From Euleptes europaea (lineage: Eukaryota; Chordata; Lepidosauria; Squamata; Sphaerodactylidae): 64,000 nucleotides of DNA. Positions within the stretch are counted from its first letter, which is position 1, and every line of letters starts with the position of its first letter. The DNA lies in NCBI RefSeq assembly GCF_029931775.1, contig NC_079328.1, forward strand, positions 12,523,001 through 12,587,000, written 5' to 3'. The notes below the pieces were generated by a model. It saw only the letters and a program-made list of their open reading frames with translations, was not told the origin of the DNA and did no database searches. Made by a program: the position numbers and the translations under genes. Of this stretch, positions 10,020-21,847 are shown in pieces.

Positions 10020-10640
10020 GAATTTAATTATATTTTTTAAAAATAAAGATATTCCTTTATCATATCAATAGTGTATCCTTTCAATATTAACTATCCACAG
10101 TACAAGAAAAAAGTAACACAGCACCATTTTAAACAGATATCAAAAACATTCAGGGAGACAAAAATATTCTAAATATATCCTGGTATCTGGTGCTTTCCTC
10201 CTCAGGACGGATGATGTTGATCCCAATAATTAATAAAAGGTAACCAGATTTCCATAAACCTCTGACCTGCCCAGGATTTCTGTATCCATGTATATTTATG
10301 TTGTAATTTTATTCATAATCACTGTAACCCAAACCTTATTCAGCCATTGTCTCATTGTCGGAGGTGTATTGTTATTTCTGCTTTCAGGGTTCAGCCAACA
10401 TCTTTCTGGCTGAAACAAATTTTTTTCAACAATATTCCATGATGTTTTTTAATTTTGACTGGGAACTAATTTATTGGGACTGCCAAATAACTAAATTATT
10501 GGGGATAAGGCAAAAGAATGGCTTATAGTAGTCACTAATTCCTTATGAACTGCAGTCCAAAGTTTCTGTACCAGTACATATGCCCACTATGGATACACCA
10601 TAATGCCCTTTTCTTTGCCACACTTCCAGCCTAGATCAGA
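10020..10640 (-). mobile_element. L1 LINE 3' fragment, minus strand
   Basis: The reverse complement near 10595-10630 encodes CWKCGKEKG, the L1 ORF2 C-terminal cysteine motif, and downstream minus-strand sequence continues the degraded ORF2 end. A-rich 3' UTR is implied by the T-rich stretch near 10020-10050. The frame is broken by stops, and the copy is older than the one at 32714. Confidence 0.65.
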
Positions 10641-10699
10641 TTCATCAGCAATATTTCCTGTTTCAGTGGCATCAAATGCCAATGATAATACATTTTCAG

Positions 10700-11467
10700 A
10701 CAGTTTCCCCTCATTTCCCATGCATTTATTTTTTGTGGTGATTTATTTTGGAACTTTGCTAGTTTGTGTTACTGCTGAATCTGAAAGTGAACGATTGGTT
10801 ATTTACTGTAGGCAGCTGAAGCAGGTAATTCTGAAATAGCTGAGAGCTTAATTATCTCCAGTTCAACAGATTAAATAAAATGTTTCCAAACTGGATCTCT
10901 TTTACAGTCTGCTGCTATTATGAGTTTTCCCTTCTAGTGTGAGAATGTTATGGTAGAGTTCAGGCTATGTTCACACTCTCAAGACTTCTGGGGTATTCTG
11001 ATCAGTTTCGCTTGTGTTTCTATTGCCAGTCCTTCCCTTCTCATACTTATTTCTTGACATCTTCTTATCCAGATCTATCCCACCCCTGATGTTTTCTATT
11101 CCTTGAACTTTTTGAAATGTAGCGCTTAAGGCCGGGATTGAGTCTATGTCCACAGGTTTTTAGAAGGAAAGTAGGGTTGAGGTTCTCACCTCTGTCGATA
11201 TAAAATTTCCAAAAAAATTGAAGCCACAGGAAGAAAGACTTAAAAATATATATGTGAATTTGGAAGGGAAAGTGAATTATATGCAATACTCGTTTATAAA
11301 ACCTAGACTTCTTTGAGCATATGCAGTTGTACTAGTTGGCATATTTATGGAATTTAAAAGTATAAATGTATTTTCTAAAACAAAATTGCAAATATATCCA
11401 ATACTTGAGAAAGAGTTGCAAACTGTTGCTCTCAGTGCAACCATAGCACATGTATCTTTAAATTTGG
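10700..11467. other. Intron sequence, nothing assigned
   Basis: No element or gene recognised. Confidence 0.5.
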
Positions 11468-11884
11468 CCATCTGAGAGCTCATTCCTGAGCCCTGCAGCG
11501 GCCGGGGATGGTGTGGCTGCGGCGCCTCCAAGGAGGTTTCATGGCCGCTGCAGGATAAAAAAGGGGCATTTTTAAAACAAGAAATTTAAAAGGGGGGAAG
11601 CCCCATAGAGGAAAGCGATGCTGCGCCAGCAGAAACCTGGTCGCCCCCCAAAACACTCCGGAAACGCCTCCCAGGATGCTTGTGTGAACACTTGCACCAG
11701 CGGGCTGCCAAGCCAGCGTCCAATGGCCGCGCTGCTGCAGCAGTCCTGGAAGGGCCAGTGCAAGTGGCACTACACCGGCATCTATGCCACTTTGCACAGC
11801 GCAAATGGCACGGATGCAGAAGTAGGGTGCTGATCGCCTCCTAAGCCCATTCAGTCCTCTAGCTCAGGAATGAGCTGTGAGATG
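11468..11884. mobile_element. Non-autonomous DNA transposon (MITE-like), family unknown
   Basis: Terminal inverted repeats of about 17-23 bp: CATCTGAGAGCTCATTCCTG at the left and, read on the opposite strand from the right, CATCTCACAGCTCATTCCTG. The interior is GC-rich and unlike the AT-rich flanks. No transposase is present, and no clear TSD was found, so the superfamily is open. Confidence 0.65.
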
Positions 11885-14578
11885 CAGGGCGGGGGCGAGT
11901 TTCAAGGAGAAAACAAATTCTGTAGAAAACAAAATATTATTTGGACAGAAATTCACTCAGTCACAGGAGGTAGGACTGCCAGCATATTTGAAAATTAAAT
12001 TAAACTTGATAACATTGAAATAATCTTTAATCATAATTTATGATTAAGCACATAGGAGCATATTAATTGTTGCTGAATTATTTATATTTAAACAAAAAAA
12101 CCTTGAAACTATTGTATTATCTGACAGTATGTGAGCCCCCCCCGCTCTTCAAAGTCCTCAGATTTTTTTCACGCTATACATTTTGAGTATTAAAAACCTT
12201 GCCTTAAGAAGCATTTTATTAATTCAAAAATAGAAAAATATTTCATAGGAGTTTTGTTTCAGCATTCCCCAAAATGTTCCAGCTTTTCCTTTGGGAAAAT
12301 TGAAAACATTTCCTAAGGGAAAAGGGGAATCCCCCCCATTTTTTCCCCTGGGCCTTCTTATCTCTACACACCTGTATATATATTATTTAAGATTATTTGT
12401 GCTGTTAACAAGAAACATGCTGTTTCTGGAAACACAAATTCACAGTTTGAGAACTATAAAATAAGCAGTTTGTAATATTAGTGCTCAGTCTAGAAGATAC
12501 TAAGTCTTTTGGGGAGACAAAGATTAACCTAAACAATCCTTACAGTTGCCTTTGGGACACCATGAAATTGGGCCTCTAATGCATTAATTATTAGAACTAA
12601 TTTACATTTTTTCTTGAACTTTACATGACTATATTGTCTCATGCTATAGAGTTACAAATTAATAATCCCTATTCCTGGATCAAATATCTTTGAGCTATAA
12701 TGTACCTTAGTTAAAAATAGTCTTTAAATAATTTTTTCCTCAAAAAGCATTTTATCAAAAAATTCTTATTTAAATTTTTAAAATCTGATCAAAAGAAAGA
12801 AAGAAAACCATTGACTTTTATCCACCCTGTTTCCTGGAAGAGGGAAAGATGCAAGCTGACATGCAGTCTTCTGGCCTTAAAAGCTCGTGTTGCTAGAAGA
12901 GAAAATGGGGACTCATCTGTTCACCTGGCTGCAAGGTTGACCAGGCACATGGCTATTAGGCACATGGCTGGAAGGTTGACCAGGCACATGGCTATTAGCC
13001 TGCACTTTTAGTCATCATTTTATAGGTAAAAACTTTCAGAGTAGTGATTGGAACGCTGACTCTTGGAGACACCAATGCAGTCTGTTCCATAAAATAAATT
13101 TCAATCTTAATCAGGGAAGACAAACTTGGTAAAAAAAAAATCATTAAAAGATTATCACCAATATACTATAGGATTTGGGAAACTACATAAGCAACATTCT
13201 CCTTAGTTCTACCTATACACCAAATTGGACTCAAAAGCCATTATGTAAGAAAATTTGTAAAATCCTAGAATTAGGTAGAAAAATATTGTAAGGGGGATGG
13301 ACTCTTCCTGGATAATTCTCTAACCAGACAAATCATATTTGATGTTTCCTGCCAAATGTATTTCTCACATACTGTATAACGTAAGTACACAGATTCAATT
13401 CAATTCCAATGCTACTCTCCAATTCTGTTACTACATTGCATCACAAAACCATTAAATACTGATGGTAAAAGAAATCTCTGCGGATGTAATGGTTGGTTAT
13501 GGTAGTGGTTTACCCATAACCAGTGACAGTCAGGCTCATATGATGATAGGATAGCGTACAAGGAGGAAGTATCTATTCCTGTTTCTCCAGCCTTGTTAGA
13601 ATAATTCTTACTTTAAAACAATTAACAAAGCAGGTACATCAACTTTCACAGGAACACACTATCGAGAGATCTACAGGAAGTTATAATACCTGTTTCCTAA
13701 GTGATTGTAACTATTTGCCTTTGTTCCAGAGACAATAAAACATCTTAAGTAAATCTGTGCTTCGCCTACTTGGCTACTTTGTCACTGCCAGTATTTTTGA
13801 AGTGTTTACAAAAAGCAGTAAACGAGATAGTTGTCTATTGCATTTGTTAGAGGCAAAAGATGAAATTGGAACTATAAAGAGGGTTTATGAATATGCTAGA
13901 ATATAGTAGAAATCACAAAGGAATTTGTTAACTTAAAAAATTAAAGGGAGGAGTTCGTGTGGTGTTTTTTTCACCCCTCAAACACTGCTCTTAAAGGTTA
14001 GGATACCCTCCTCTTGTGTAGGTTCTTCTGCAGATAGAGTGAGAGCCTGTGTAAGAGTGGGGACAATTTCTTCCTGCCCCCACTCTGCAAATAGATCAAG
14101 AACTAGTGCGTAGGGGGAGGGGTTAGACTTGTACTCCCTCCCCTTTGCTGCTGTATTTTGGGGGGTCCCCTGGTACTTTGGAGCAGCTGGGGGAGAGGGG
14201 CAGCATAGGAGGCAGAAGAGGGAAAGATCCATTCTGTGAACTTAACAGTTCATGGGACCAACCCCCTCACCCCGTTTCCCAGCCATAATTATAGAAGAAG
14301 GAGAAATAACATAAGTAAATCACTAGTCATGGTGGTCTCACAAATAATAAGAATTTTTTTTATCAACTAGCTGTCACTCTTATCAATAAGTTCGGTTCAA
14401 ACAGTGTTGGAAGGAAATGAGCTTTTAGCCCTGCTCAGAAAGTGGTAATGCTGATTAGAGAGATTCGGTAGCAGTTCCCGTGCTTCAGGTTGTGCAAGAT
14501 GTTTCGTAAGTTCTGGTGCAACCTCTTTTGCAAGTGGAAGAACACTTTTAGATTTATTTTCACTTTTCTCTCATGACA
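11885..14578. other. AT-rich intron, mostly unassigned
   Basis: No gene seen. A 39-bp unit starting AAGGTTGACCAGGCACATGG is present twice at 12933-13000. A block ending near 13792 has an AATAAA-like signal at about 13735 and could be an old LTR-type fossil, but without usable ends. Confidence 0.45.
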
Positions 14579-14586
14579 CTCTACCA

Positions 14587-15725
14587 CAGTGGTTCTCAAC
14601 CTTTTTCGAGTCGCGACCCCCTTTTACAATTGCCAAGTAACCTGCAACCCTCGTCACATTTGCATAAATTTGCATAAATGACATTTTCAATAGGATAAAG
14701 AAAACACATTTGTTTTTTGGCAGTCCAGGGTATCCATATATATAATTACTTTAAATTTTAAAGTTTAAAACAAACAAGCAAACGGTACTACCACCTGTTG
14801 CCCAGCGGCTGTGACTGTGTGGCGCGGCAACCTTTCCTGGCACGGAGGAAAGAGTGCCTCTGAGCATGCACTGCGTTCCTTGTCCTCCCCTCTCTCCCCA
14901 AAAGCTCTTCCAAGCAGGCCGGGGCTCTCGCGAGGAAACCCCCTCTCTTGTGACTGGGACACTGCTTGTGCACAGTACTGCAGTTATCCCTCAAAGCGGA
15001 GCTCCATTTAATCACATCACGAGAGCGAAGGGCCAGGAAAGAGCCGAGGGCCGCTTATCCCGCTCGGACTTTTCGTGCCTTTTTCTCCCCTCCGCCAGTC
15101 ACCGCTCCTTCTGCGCCTCACCGAACCTGCACGCTCGAGGGGGAAATCCCGAACTGCGCATGCACCTCGACTCTCTCCCCCTTGGCCTTGCCAGAGCGGA
15201 ACTGATGACTCAGGGCAGAAAAGCGAAGCCACACTACAGAGATGCGCACTTGGATTCCAGGCTGAAGCTCCCGCCCCACCAGAGCGCGGCTAAAAGTAAA
15301 AACAACGTGGCTGTAGCGGCCTCAAGGGGGGGACCGCCCTCTTCTCCTCCGAGACCTGAACTGGCCGAGCCAGGGGAGCTTCCTCGGCCTCCCACACATC
15401 CTGCCGCATCATCCGCCTGGCGCAGGTGCGACCGCGCCCAGAGCTGGCCCTCCCGCCTCTCAGCTGGGCAGCGGGGCTACAGCTGGTGTGCGGTGGCACG
15501 CCGCCGCGTCTCTGCAGCCCGGCTCCTTCTGGCTGTCGGTCGGCCAGTTCCTCACCTCTCTGCTTGGGGTCTTCCCTGCCCTCGCGGACTGATCAGGGTT
15601 ACAGGGCGTCTGGGTTAGTCCTGGACAGCCCGGGATGGGGGCTGTCCCAGGACAGTGGCGGCAACCCCCCAGAAAACACTTCATGACCCCCTTGGGGGTC
15701 CTGACCCCTAGGTTGAGAACCACTG
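14587..15725. mobile_element. hAT DNA transposon, non-autonomous, CpG-rich interior
   Basis: Terminal inverted repeat of 16 bp, CAGTGGTTCTCAACCT, at both ends, with an 8-bp TSD CTCTACCA at 14579-14586 and 15726-15733. Both features define a hAT element. The 1,139-bp element has an ordinary outer part and a GC-rich, CpG-rich core from about 14765 to 15680. Long open frames in the core run on both strands, as expected of high GC, and none shows a hAT transposase motif. The perfect TSD points to a fairly recent insertion. Confidence 0.93.
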
Positions 15726-15733
15726 CTCTACCA

Positions 15734-16662
15734 GCAGATGTAAAATAGCACTATCATAGAAGAAGTTTACTACGTGCAAAAGGGCATCTTTTCATCTGAA
15801 CCAGTGTCTTGAATTATAGATACTTGGAAAGATTCAAAACAGTATCAAAACCTGATATCACCCTTTGAAACCAGAGAAATATGAACTAATTCCACTTTTA
15901 AGGTAGTGTTTTAAAATACGGATTGTATTTTGGCATGAATTGCAAAACCCATTTGCAACAATCCTTGCCATGGTAGCAGAATTAGTGGTGTGAACCAATC
16001 CCCCCCCCCAGTATTTTTCGGATTCAAGTTTAATAGACCTGAACATTTTCAAAAAATCCAAAAAAAGCTGAATTCCCTTATTGATATAGGTTTTTTTTCC
16101 TGGTTTTGTTTTTTTTAATATCTCAAAGTTTTCAGGTCCATTAAACCCTATGGGAAATCTTTGGGGGGCTAAGAGGGGCAGTTGTTAAGGTAGAGCCGCT
16201 AAATTTGTAGCATAGCTGCAGGTCACTCTCCTAAGAAGAACCACCAAGTTTGGTGAAGATTGGGTCAGGGGTCCAATTTTATGGGCCCCCAAAGAGGGTG
16301 CCCCCATCCTTCATTGGAAATTGTAGGCGGTGGTTTCACTTCCACCACAAGTGCTATAGCTCTGTCTCACCGCTGACTTCAGTCTGTGGTTCCAAATCCA
16401 TCACAGATGCTATAGCTCTATCTCCCAGCTGACAGTCTGTATGATACATAGTAGCAAAGATTGCATAATTCAGCATTAAGCTTAAATAAAGAACATGTTG
16501 GGTCAGGTTTTTGTTGAAAATGTGGAAGTTCTGGTGTGACTTACTCATCTTTTGCATATGTGAAACTCAACTGATATTTTTTGAAAGAATGATGGAATGT
16601 AAGACTGGAACCACTCTGTTTTATTTGGCTAGTTTGCAGTCTTTGGTGATCAGGAAATGATG
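15734..16662. other. Intron sequence with a hairpin, unassigned
   Basis: An inverted repeat pairs TTTAATAGACCTGAAC (about 16030) with TTTTCAGGTCCATTAAA (about 16128-16145). The following segment (about 16150-16330) has the look of a dispersed repeat, but the family is not recognised. Confidence 0.45.
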
Positions 16663-16678
16663 GTTAACTTTATTAATA

Positions 16679-16934
16679 AAGAAAAAAGGGGCCCCCGCAC
16701 CAAAGCAAAACGAAGGTGAAAAAAACAATTGGGGCAAGGGAAATGATACTTAAATACGTTTTTTAACCCCAACGTGTTTCGCGTAAAGCTTCTTAAGGGG
16801 GAATCTTTCAGATTCTACTTCAGCGTCCCATTCAAGCAATAAAGCAAAGATTCCCCCTGAAAAAGATTTACGCAAAATGTGTTGGGGTTAAAAAACTTAT
16901 TGAAGTATTGTTTCCCTTGCACCTTCACCTTCGT
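16679..16934. mobile_element. Fold-back element with hammerhead-like motifs, 15-bp TSD
   Basis: A perfect 15-bp TSD, TTAACTTTATTAATA, lies at 16664-16678 and 16935-16949. The two arms (about 16690-16802 and 16850-16932) are inverted copies. Each arm reads, on its own strand, a CCCC-CTGAAGA-like core, a short stem, GAAA-like and a GTTGGGG end, the order of a minimal hammerhead (minus at 16767-16802, plus at 16853-16886). Each copy has core changes. Family assignment to Penelope-like elements is inferred. Confidence 0.68.
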
Positions 16935-17234
16935 TTAACTTTATTAATAGCAATACCAATGACAATTGTACCTGGGTGCAAGAAGGTAAATTAATAGATT
17001 GGTTGTTTAGATTTCGGATGCAGCCTCTGTGATTCAATTGGCAAACTATGTATGTATCACAGTGGGAAGATACATGGAAAACTTGTTTTCAGGACATAAA
17101 TTTTGTTTGTGATGTTTTGTTTTGGAACACAGTAAAATATTCATTAATTAATTGTCTAAAAATAATTCTGGCCTGTTTGACTTCCTATGTTGCCTCATGT
17201 GATCCTATTTCACGATTTTGGTGTTATGTAATTC

Positions 17235-17290
17235 AGATTCAGATTTAGACACCTTTATTGGCATAGTAAAATAGCAACAAGGGAGCATAA
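17235..17290 (-). mobile_element. R4-type LINE 3' end, minus strand
   Basis: The reverse complement ends in TACTATGCCAATAAAGGTGT, matching the 3' end TTATGCCAATAAAGGTATTG of the R4 element at 40950-43233. Only the terminus is kept. Confidence 0.6.
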
Positions 17291-17514
17291 AGTTATGTAA
17301 TTTTTAATAAGATGTAATTTAAGTGGAGTATGACATTCTTTAAAAACAAACAAACTGGTAGGACTTGCTTCCAAGCAAGCTTGTTCAGAATTGTGCCTCA
17401 GGTTCATTAGGAGGATGTGATGTATTATAGTTTGCTTTGAGCCTTTGGGATATGGTAGAGAGAAATAGGCAAGGTTGGATTTAATATTCCTGTTTTTTGC
17501 TCAACCATATCTCT

Positions 17515-17670
17515 TTAAGGATAAAGTGTCAGTTCTGCCATTGTGCTGATAACATAGTTTTGGTATGCACAAGGCAAACGTAAGATACTTAGTGATGGAC
17601 CTGAAGGTGCCCTTCTATTCCCAGAAGGGAATTTTTGGACTCATAAAATATTAGGAGCTACTTTTTTGCC
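17515..17670 (+). repeat. Unclassified dispersed repeat, copy 2
   Basis: Partner of the segment at 8700-8860, with the same blocks in the same order. Confidence 0.6.
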
Positions 17671-18500
17671 AAGTAGGGCCATTAGTCCCAGTACCGCCTG
17701 CTTAGACTAACAGTCTTAACAGTCTGTGGGCTCAAGCAAAAGTCTTACCTGATCAACACAACTACACAAGTTACCAGGGACTGAATTTAACCTATGGCCC
17801 CCAGGACCACCAATCAGAACATATTTTTTCTGTGACATTTCATGTAGTCTCTGTTAAAATACAAATAATTATTTTCTCACAGTTGTGTACATTGGGACAT
17901 GAAGCTGTCCAGGAAACATCCTGTGTACCACCCATATAGGCACCATTAAGACATTCTCTCTTAATAATGATGCTTGGGTTTGTGGGAGTAGCTGTAGTGT
18001 AGTGGACGAAAAGTGTGCTGAATCTGACTACTTTGCATTTTAAGATATTCATGTCTCCCAGCCCTGAGTGCAAAATCAGCTGAACCTGTTTATAGGAACA
18101 CAGGGGGAATCTGTCAGTCATGCATGGGTTGGAAGCCCTGGCAAGGACTATGTATTTTTGAATTGGGAATAATTCCTGATAATAAGTAGTTGTTGTCTTG
18201 TTGGGTAGTTACCAGAGAGAAGTTGCTTTTGTTTTGCTATAGGCTATGCTGTCACACATTGTGTCCAGATGGATAGAAGGGTACTTTCCATCGCAATCAA
18301 TTGTCCTGGTAACACTAGGATTTTTTTTTAGAGTTGTTGTGAAAATACTTCCAGCATTACACACTTTGTTAGATGATCTCTAGGATTATGCAGACTATTT
18401 TATACAATATGGTATGTCTTTGAAGATCTTTATAGGTAAGCTGCTACTATCCGCCTTCAGTCTCAAAGAGAAAGGTGGATAATAAATGAAGTAAATTAAA
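17671..18500. other. Intron sequence, mostly unassigned
   Basis: A short L2-like 3' ending (GCTGCTACTATCCGCCTTCA then AGAAAGGTGGATAATAAATG) lies at about 18438-18498. The rest is not recognised. Confidence 0.45.
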
Positions 18501-18504
18501 TACA

Positions 18505-18640
18505 ATATACAGAACCTTTATTGGCATTTAATAAAGATGCATTGATATCTTTATAAATACAATATATAAAGATATCAATACATCTCATTCTGAACATGAC
18601 CCCCATCTGCGGAGATATAAATCTGTGGATCTGGGCCACA
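18505..18640 (-). mobile_element. R4-type LINE 3' end with an AT palindrome
   Basis: The reverse complement has the ATGCCAATAAAGGTTCTGTA terminus typical of R4 elements. Immediately inside is a near-perfect palindrome at 18536-18584 built on GATGCATTGATATCTTTATA. Confidence 0.5.
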
Positions 18641-18901
18641 GAGACATAAAACAGATTTTTCTGCAGTCCTGGGGGTTCTCTTCCGGTTTGCAGAAAAATC
18701 TGAAATTTACCGAAAAGAAGGGATTAATCTCCCCAACTATGAGTGTTGTCTGTGAAGTGTAGACAGTGTTCCTCCACTGGCCTGTGATGTTGGGGAAAGG
18801 GGGGGGAGCAGGAACTGCTACCATTCACCACAAAGTGGTGGGGATGGGCTGCTGTGAGAGGCACATCCCCCCATCGCTGTTGCCACCCACCCTGCCACTG
18901 A

Positions 18902-19115
18902 GGCGGCAAAGTGGTATAGTGGTCAGTGTCAGACTAGGAGCTGGGTTGAATCCCCACTCTGCCATGGAAGCTTGTTGGGTAACCCTGGACCATTCAGTTT
19001 CATGCTGTTAGCCTATCCTACCTCACAGGTTAGTTGTGAGGATAAAACAGAGGAGAGGAGAATGATGTAAGCAGAAAGGCAGGGTGTAAATGAAGTAAGT
19101 TAAGTAAGTTTTTAA
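18902..19115 (+). mobile_element. tRNA-derived SINE
   Basis: The head contains an A-box-like TGGTATAGTGG and B-box-like GGTTGAATCC. The body runs through GCTTGTTGGGTAACCCTGGA and CCTACCTCACAGGTTAGTTG to a tail of repeated AAGTAAGTT units. This is the plus-strand version of the SINE at 8893-9068. Confidence 0.78.
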
Positions 19116-20654
19116 AAAGCTGCTGGTGAGTGGGGGAGGAGGAGTTGTGGCTTCCCCCCTCTCTGTCCTGCCGCTGAGGTGGTAATGTTGCAGGCAAGTG
19201 AGTGTGGGACTTGGTGAGGGAGGAGGAAGAGTCAGGGCTTGCCCCCCTCTGGGGGGGAGGATGATGACGAGGTGGCCATGGCAGAGCCACCACTACCACC
19301 CCTCACCACCTCCGAGGTAAAGCTGGAGATGGCAGGGGAGAAGGAAAAGTGGGAGCCACCGCTGCCCCCTGCCATTCCCCCCTCCACCGCTGTGGGGTGG
19401 CCAGGACACAACTCCAACCAAGGATCTCCCTCGTGTGTCTGCACTTGTATTAGAGAATTGCTGTGGCTTGCTTTTGTAGGTGAAAGTTTTGAAGAATTGG
19501 AACTGCATCTGAAAGGTGTAGCAAAGCCTTGCAGAGGTGCTCTGCTGGAGTCCAGGCCTTGAGCTCCTTCTTGGCCAGGTTATTTTTGATGCCAGATGTC
19601 TAAGCTGGTGTGGGGTGTGGAATAAACAGTGGACGGGCTAAAAATTTTACACATATTTTATGACCTCCTCTAGACCCCTTCCCTCACCTAGAGCCAAGCT
19701 TTAGATTGGCAGAAAAAGTGCCCCATGCCTTTCTTTCTTGGCTTTTCTTTGCCATTTGGTTTAACAGCTCAGGTTTGTGTTCCTGCATCTTCATCTATGA
19801 TGTTGGTCTTTGGCTTCACCTGCAGTTCTTGGTTCCTTTGATAGACCAGTGTGTGTGTGTGTGTGGGGGGGGTGAGCTGAGAATGGACAGACAGAAGCAA
19901 GCCCCTCCCCTCATAAATATAAAGACCAAGCAGTGCTCAGAGCCTCAAACACTTGTTTAGCTGTCCATGACTACTAAAGGTGTCCAGGCAGTAAGCATGC
20001 TTATGTCACATATGACTTGTGTACATTGCAGAGTGCCACACGCAATGCCATACTACTTTTTAAAAATCTAACAATGCATTATGCAGTGCTTGAATTCAGC
20101 ATTTAAATATTCATGTAACCATGGGCTTGAACTAACTTACTCCTCCCCTTCAGCTCTCAACTGCTTATCTTTCCATCAGGCTATTCTTGAGGGTGTTTAC
20201 TTTTTCTTGTTCATTTGCAAAGTCATATTTTTCTGAGTATGTAAAAGCCCTTGCCCTGTTTGTGTGTGGTCTAATACTACTGGTTTTTGCAGTTGGCACA
20301 GGCCCAGGTAATTTAAGTACAGTGACTTGCATCAGTTAGTGGCTTTTGTAGTTTTAGTAATGCTTTCTCAAGGTCAAAAATAAGAGTTTCTTAGCTTTAG
20401 GTAGAAGGACGTTGGGCATCTAATGCAGCCACACACTCTGGAGATCCTTCCAAAGCTCACTTAAGTTTTCATGGGCTTAATATTCTCTATAGGGCCTTAT
20501 CTCAGAATCTTCTCTAGAAGAGGTTTTGCCTTATTGTAATGAAATGATAAGAGTTTTAGGAAACCAAATCCTTTGAGTTTGATCTGTTTATCCTGCTTAA
20601 TTGTTCTTTGTCTTGTTGATGGATGTCACAACTTCTTATTTTTCCCTCTTATAG
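19116..20654. other. Intron sequence, unassigned, with a GC-rich patch
   Basis: A purine/GC-rich patch is present at about 19110-19440 with open frames on both strands and no recognised domain. A (GT)n run is at about 19850-19865. Confidence 0.5.
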
Positions 20655-20932
20655 GTCCTGCTGGGGATTTGCATCTGGCTTCAATGTGAAATTAAGGTAG
20701 AAAAATGCACACAAACATGTGTTTCCTGTTAAGATTTAGTGTACTCAGTGGTTATGCCTGAAGAGTGGGTCTTGTCTTTAGACGGATAACTGCCAGGAAA
20801 TATAAATGATTGTCCTAGAAGTCAAGCTTCTCTCCTCCTTACTGGAGTGAAAAAAAATCCACCTCCAGGTTCCCACGGAATATCATCTGCAGAAAATGCA
20901 TCATGTTCTAAGGATGACAGCCACCTAGATTC
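20655..20932 (+). other. KIAA0232: KIAA0232 5' UTR part of the first coding exon
   Basis: A polypyrimidine tract (CTTCTTATTTTTCCCTCTTATAG) ends in an acceptor AG at 20653-20654. Sequence from 20655 to the start codon would be untranslated leader. It contains upstream ATGs, for example in AAAATGCATC near 20897. A weaker alternative acceptor (CACCTCCAG, at about 20868) would shorten the leader. Confidence 0.65.
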
Positions 20933-21163
20933 ATGCACCCAATCTATACAGTTGTTGTGGATGGTTTGCCATCTGAAAGCTCCTCAAGCTCCTGTCTGGG
21001 CCCTGTACCTGTTTCTGAAATGTCTCTGCTTCATGCTTTGGGCCCAGTGCAGACCTGGCTGGGACAAGAGCTAGAAAAATGTGGCATTGATGCCATGATT
21101 TATACTCGCTATGTCCTCAGTCTTCTGCTGCATGATAGTTATGACTACGACCTACAGGAACAG
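20933..21163 (+). CDS. KIAA0232: KIAA0232, first coding exon (residues 1-77)
   Basis: Encodes the N-terminus, starting MHPIYTVVVDGLPSES and ending LLLHDSYDYDLQEQ. I recognise this as the conserved start of KIAA0232, a vertebrate protein of unknown function. The start codon corresponds to the human start and gives exactly 77 codons. Its context is weak (T at -3, C at +4), and the next in-frame ATG is codon 30 (21020) with G at -3. The exon ends at the donor CAG|GTATTT in phase 0. The intron that follows is about 29.2 kb and filled with mobile elements. Confidence 0.96.
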
Positions 21164-21840
21164 GTATTTACATATTTTAGATGTGTTTTGAGTAAAAATG
21201 AGTGCATGTTTTACTTGTGTGATGCATGTTGAAATTCTATGTTTTCTTTTATTTTAGTTTACAACTTAAATAGTAAATGTTAAGAGAGGAGAAGAAAAAG
21301 ATGTATGCTTGGATCCAGAGAACTGTGTTGGGATTTGGGCATGTCCACAGGACGTTTTGCAGTAATCAACTGATCATAACCTGCTTCAGAAAATCTGTTT
21401 CAAAAGCAGTTTGCCATGTAGCACCAGGGGTACAGATCTTCAAAAGATGCATAAATCTTCCTTGGATCCAAGGAACTAATAGTGTCTGTAAAGTATGCTG
21501 CGGGATTTGTTTTTAATGAGACTTCAATAAAATTACTACATAAATGGTTTAAAGAGGATTCTAAATCAGATAACCTGTAAAAGAGCTTGCATGGCTTCTC
21601 ATTGAAGCATAGGTATGTTGAGGTTCCTCACTCAGATACTATCTTTTTAGTATCCTGCCTTATCTCTTCAGATTCAAGGCAGCTAACAAAGCAGCAAAGG
21701 TTACAAGGACCCAAAAACATCATAACTATCCATCAACAAGACAGAAACAGAAGACAGCAAAAAACTCAGCCAGATTTGCTAAAACACTTTACCCTCTGCC
21801 AAATTCCCCTGGGAAAAAACCCATCTTGTACACCTTCCCT
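21164..21840. other. Intron sequence, nothing assigned
   Basis: No element recognised between the exon and the next SINE. Confidence 0.5.
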
Positions 21841-21847
21841 TTGTGGT

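Noticed and set aside
13485-13792. Possible solo LTR
   Set aside because: TG and CA-like ends and an AATAAA-like signal are present, but there is no TSD and no other support. Left as unassigned.
14854-15618. 254-codon open frame
   Set aside because: It lies in the CpG-rich core of a hAT element, with open frames on both strands, and no domain. GC composition explains it.
20847-21074. Alternative frame over the first coding exon
   Set aside because: It overlaps the conserved KIAA0232 frame and does not match any known protein.
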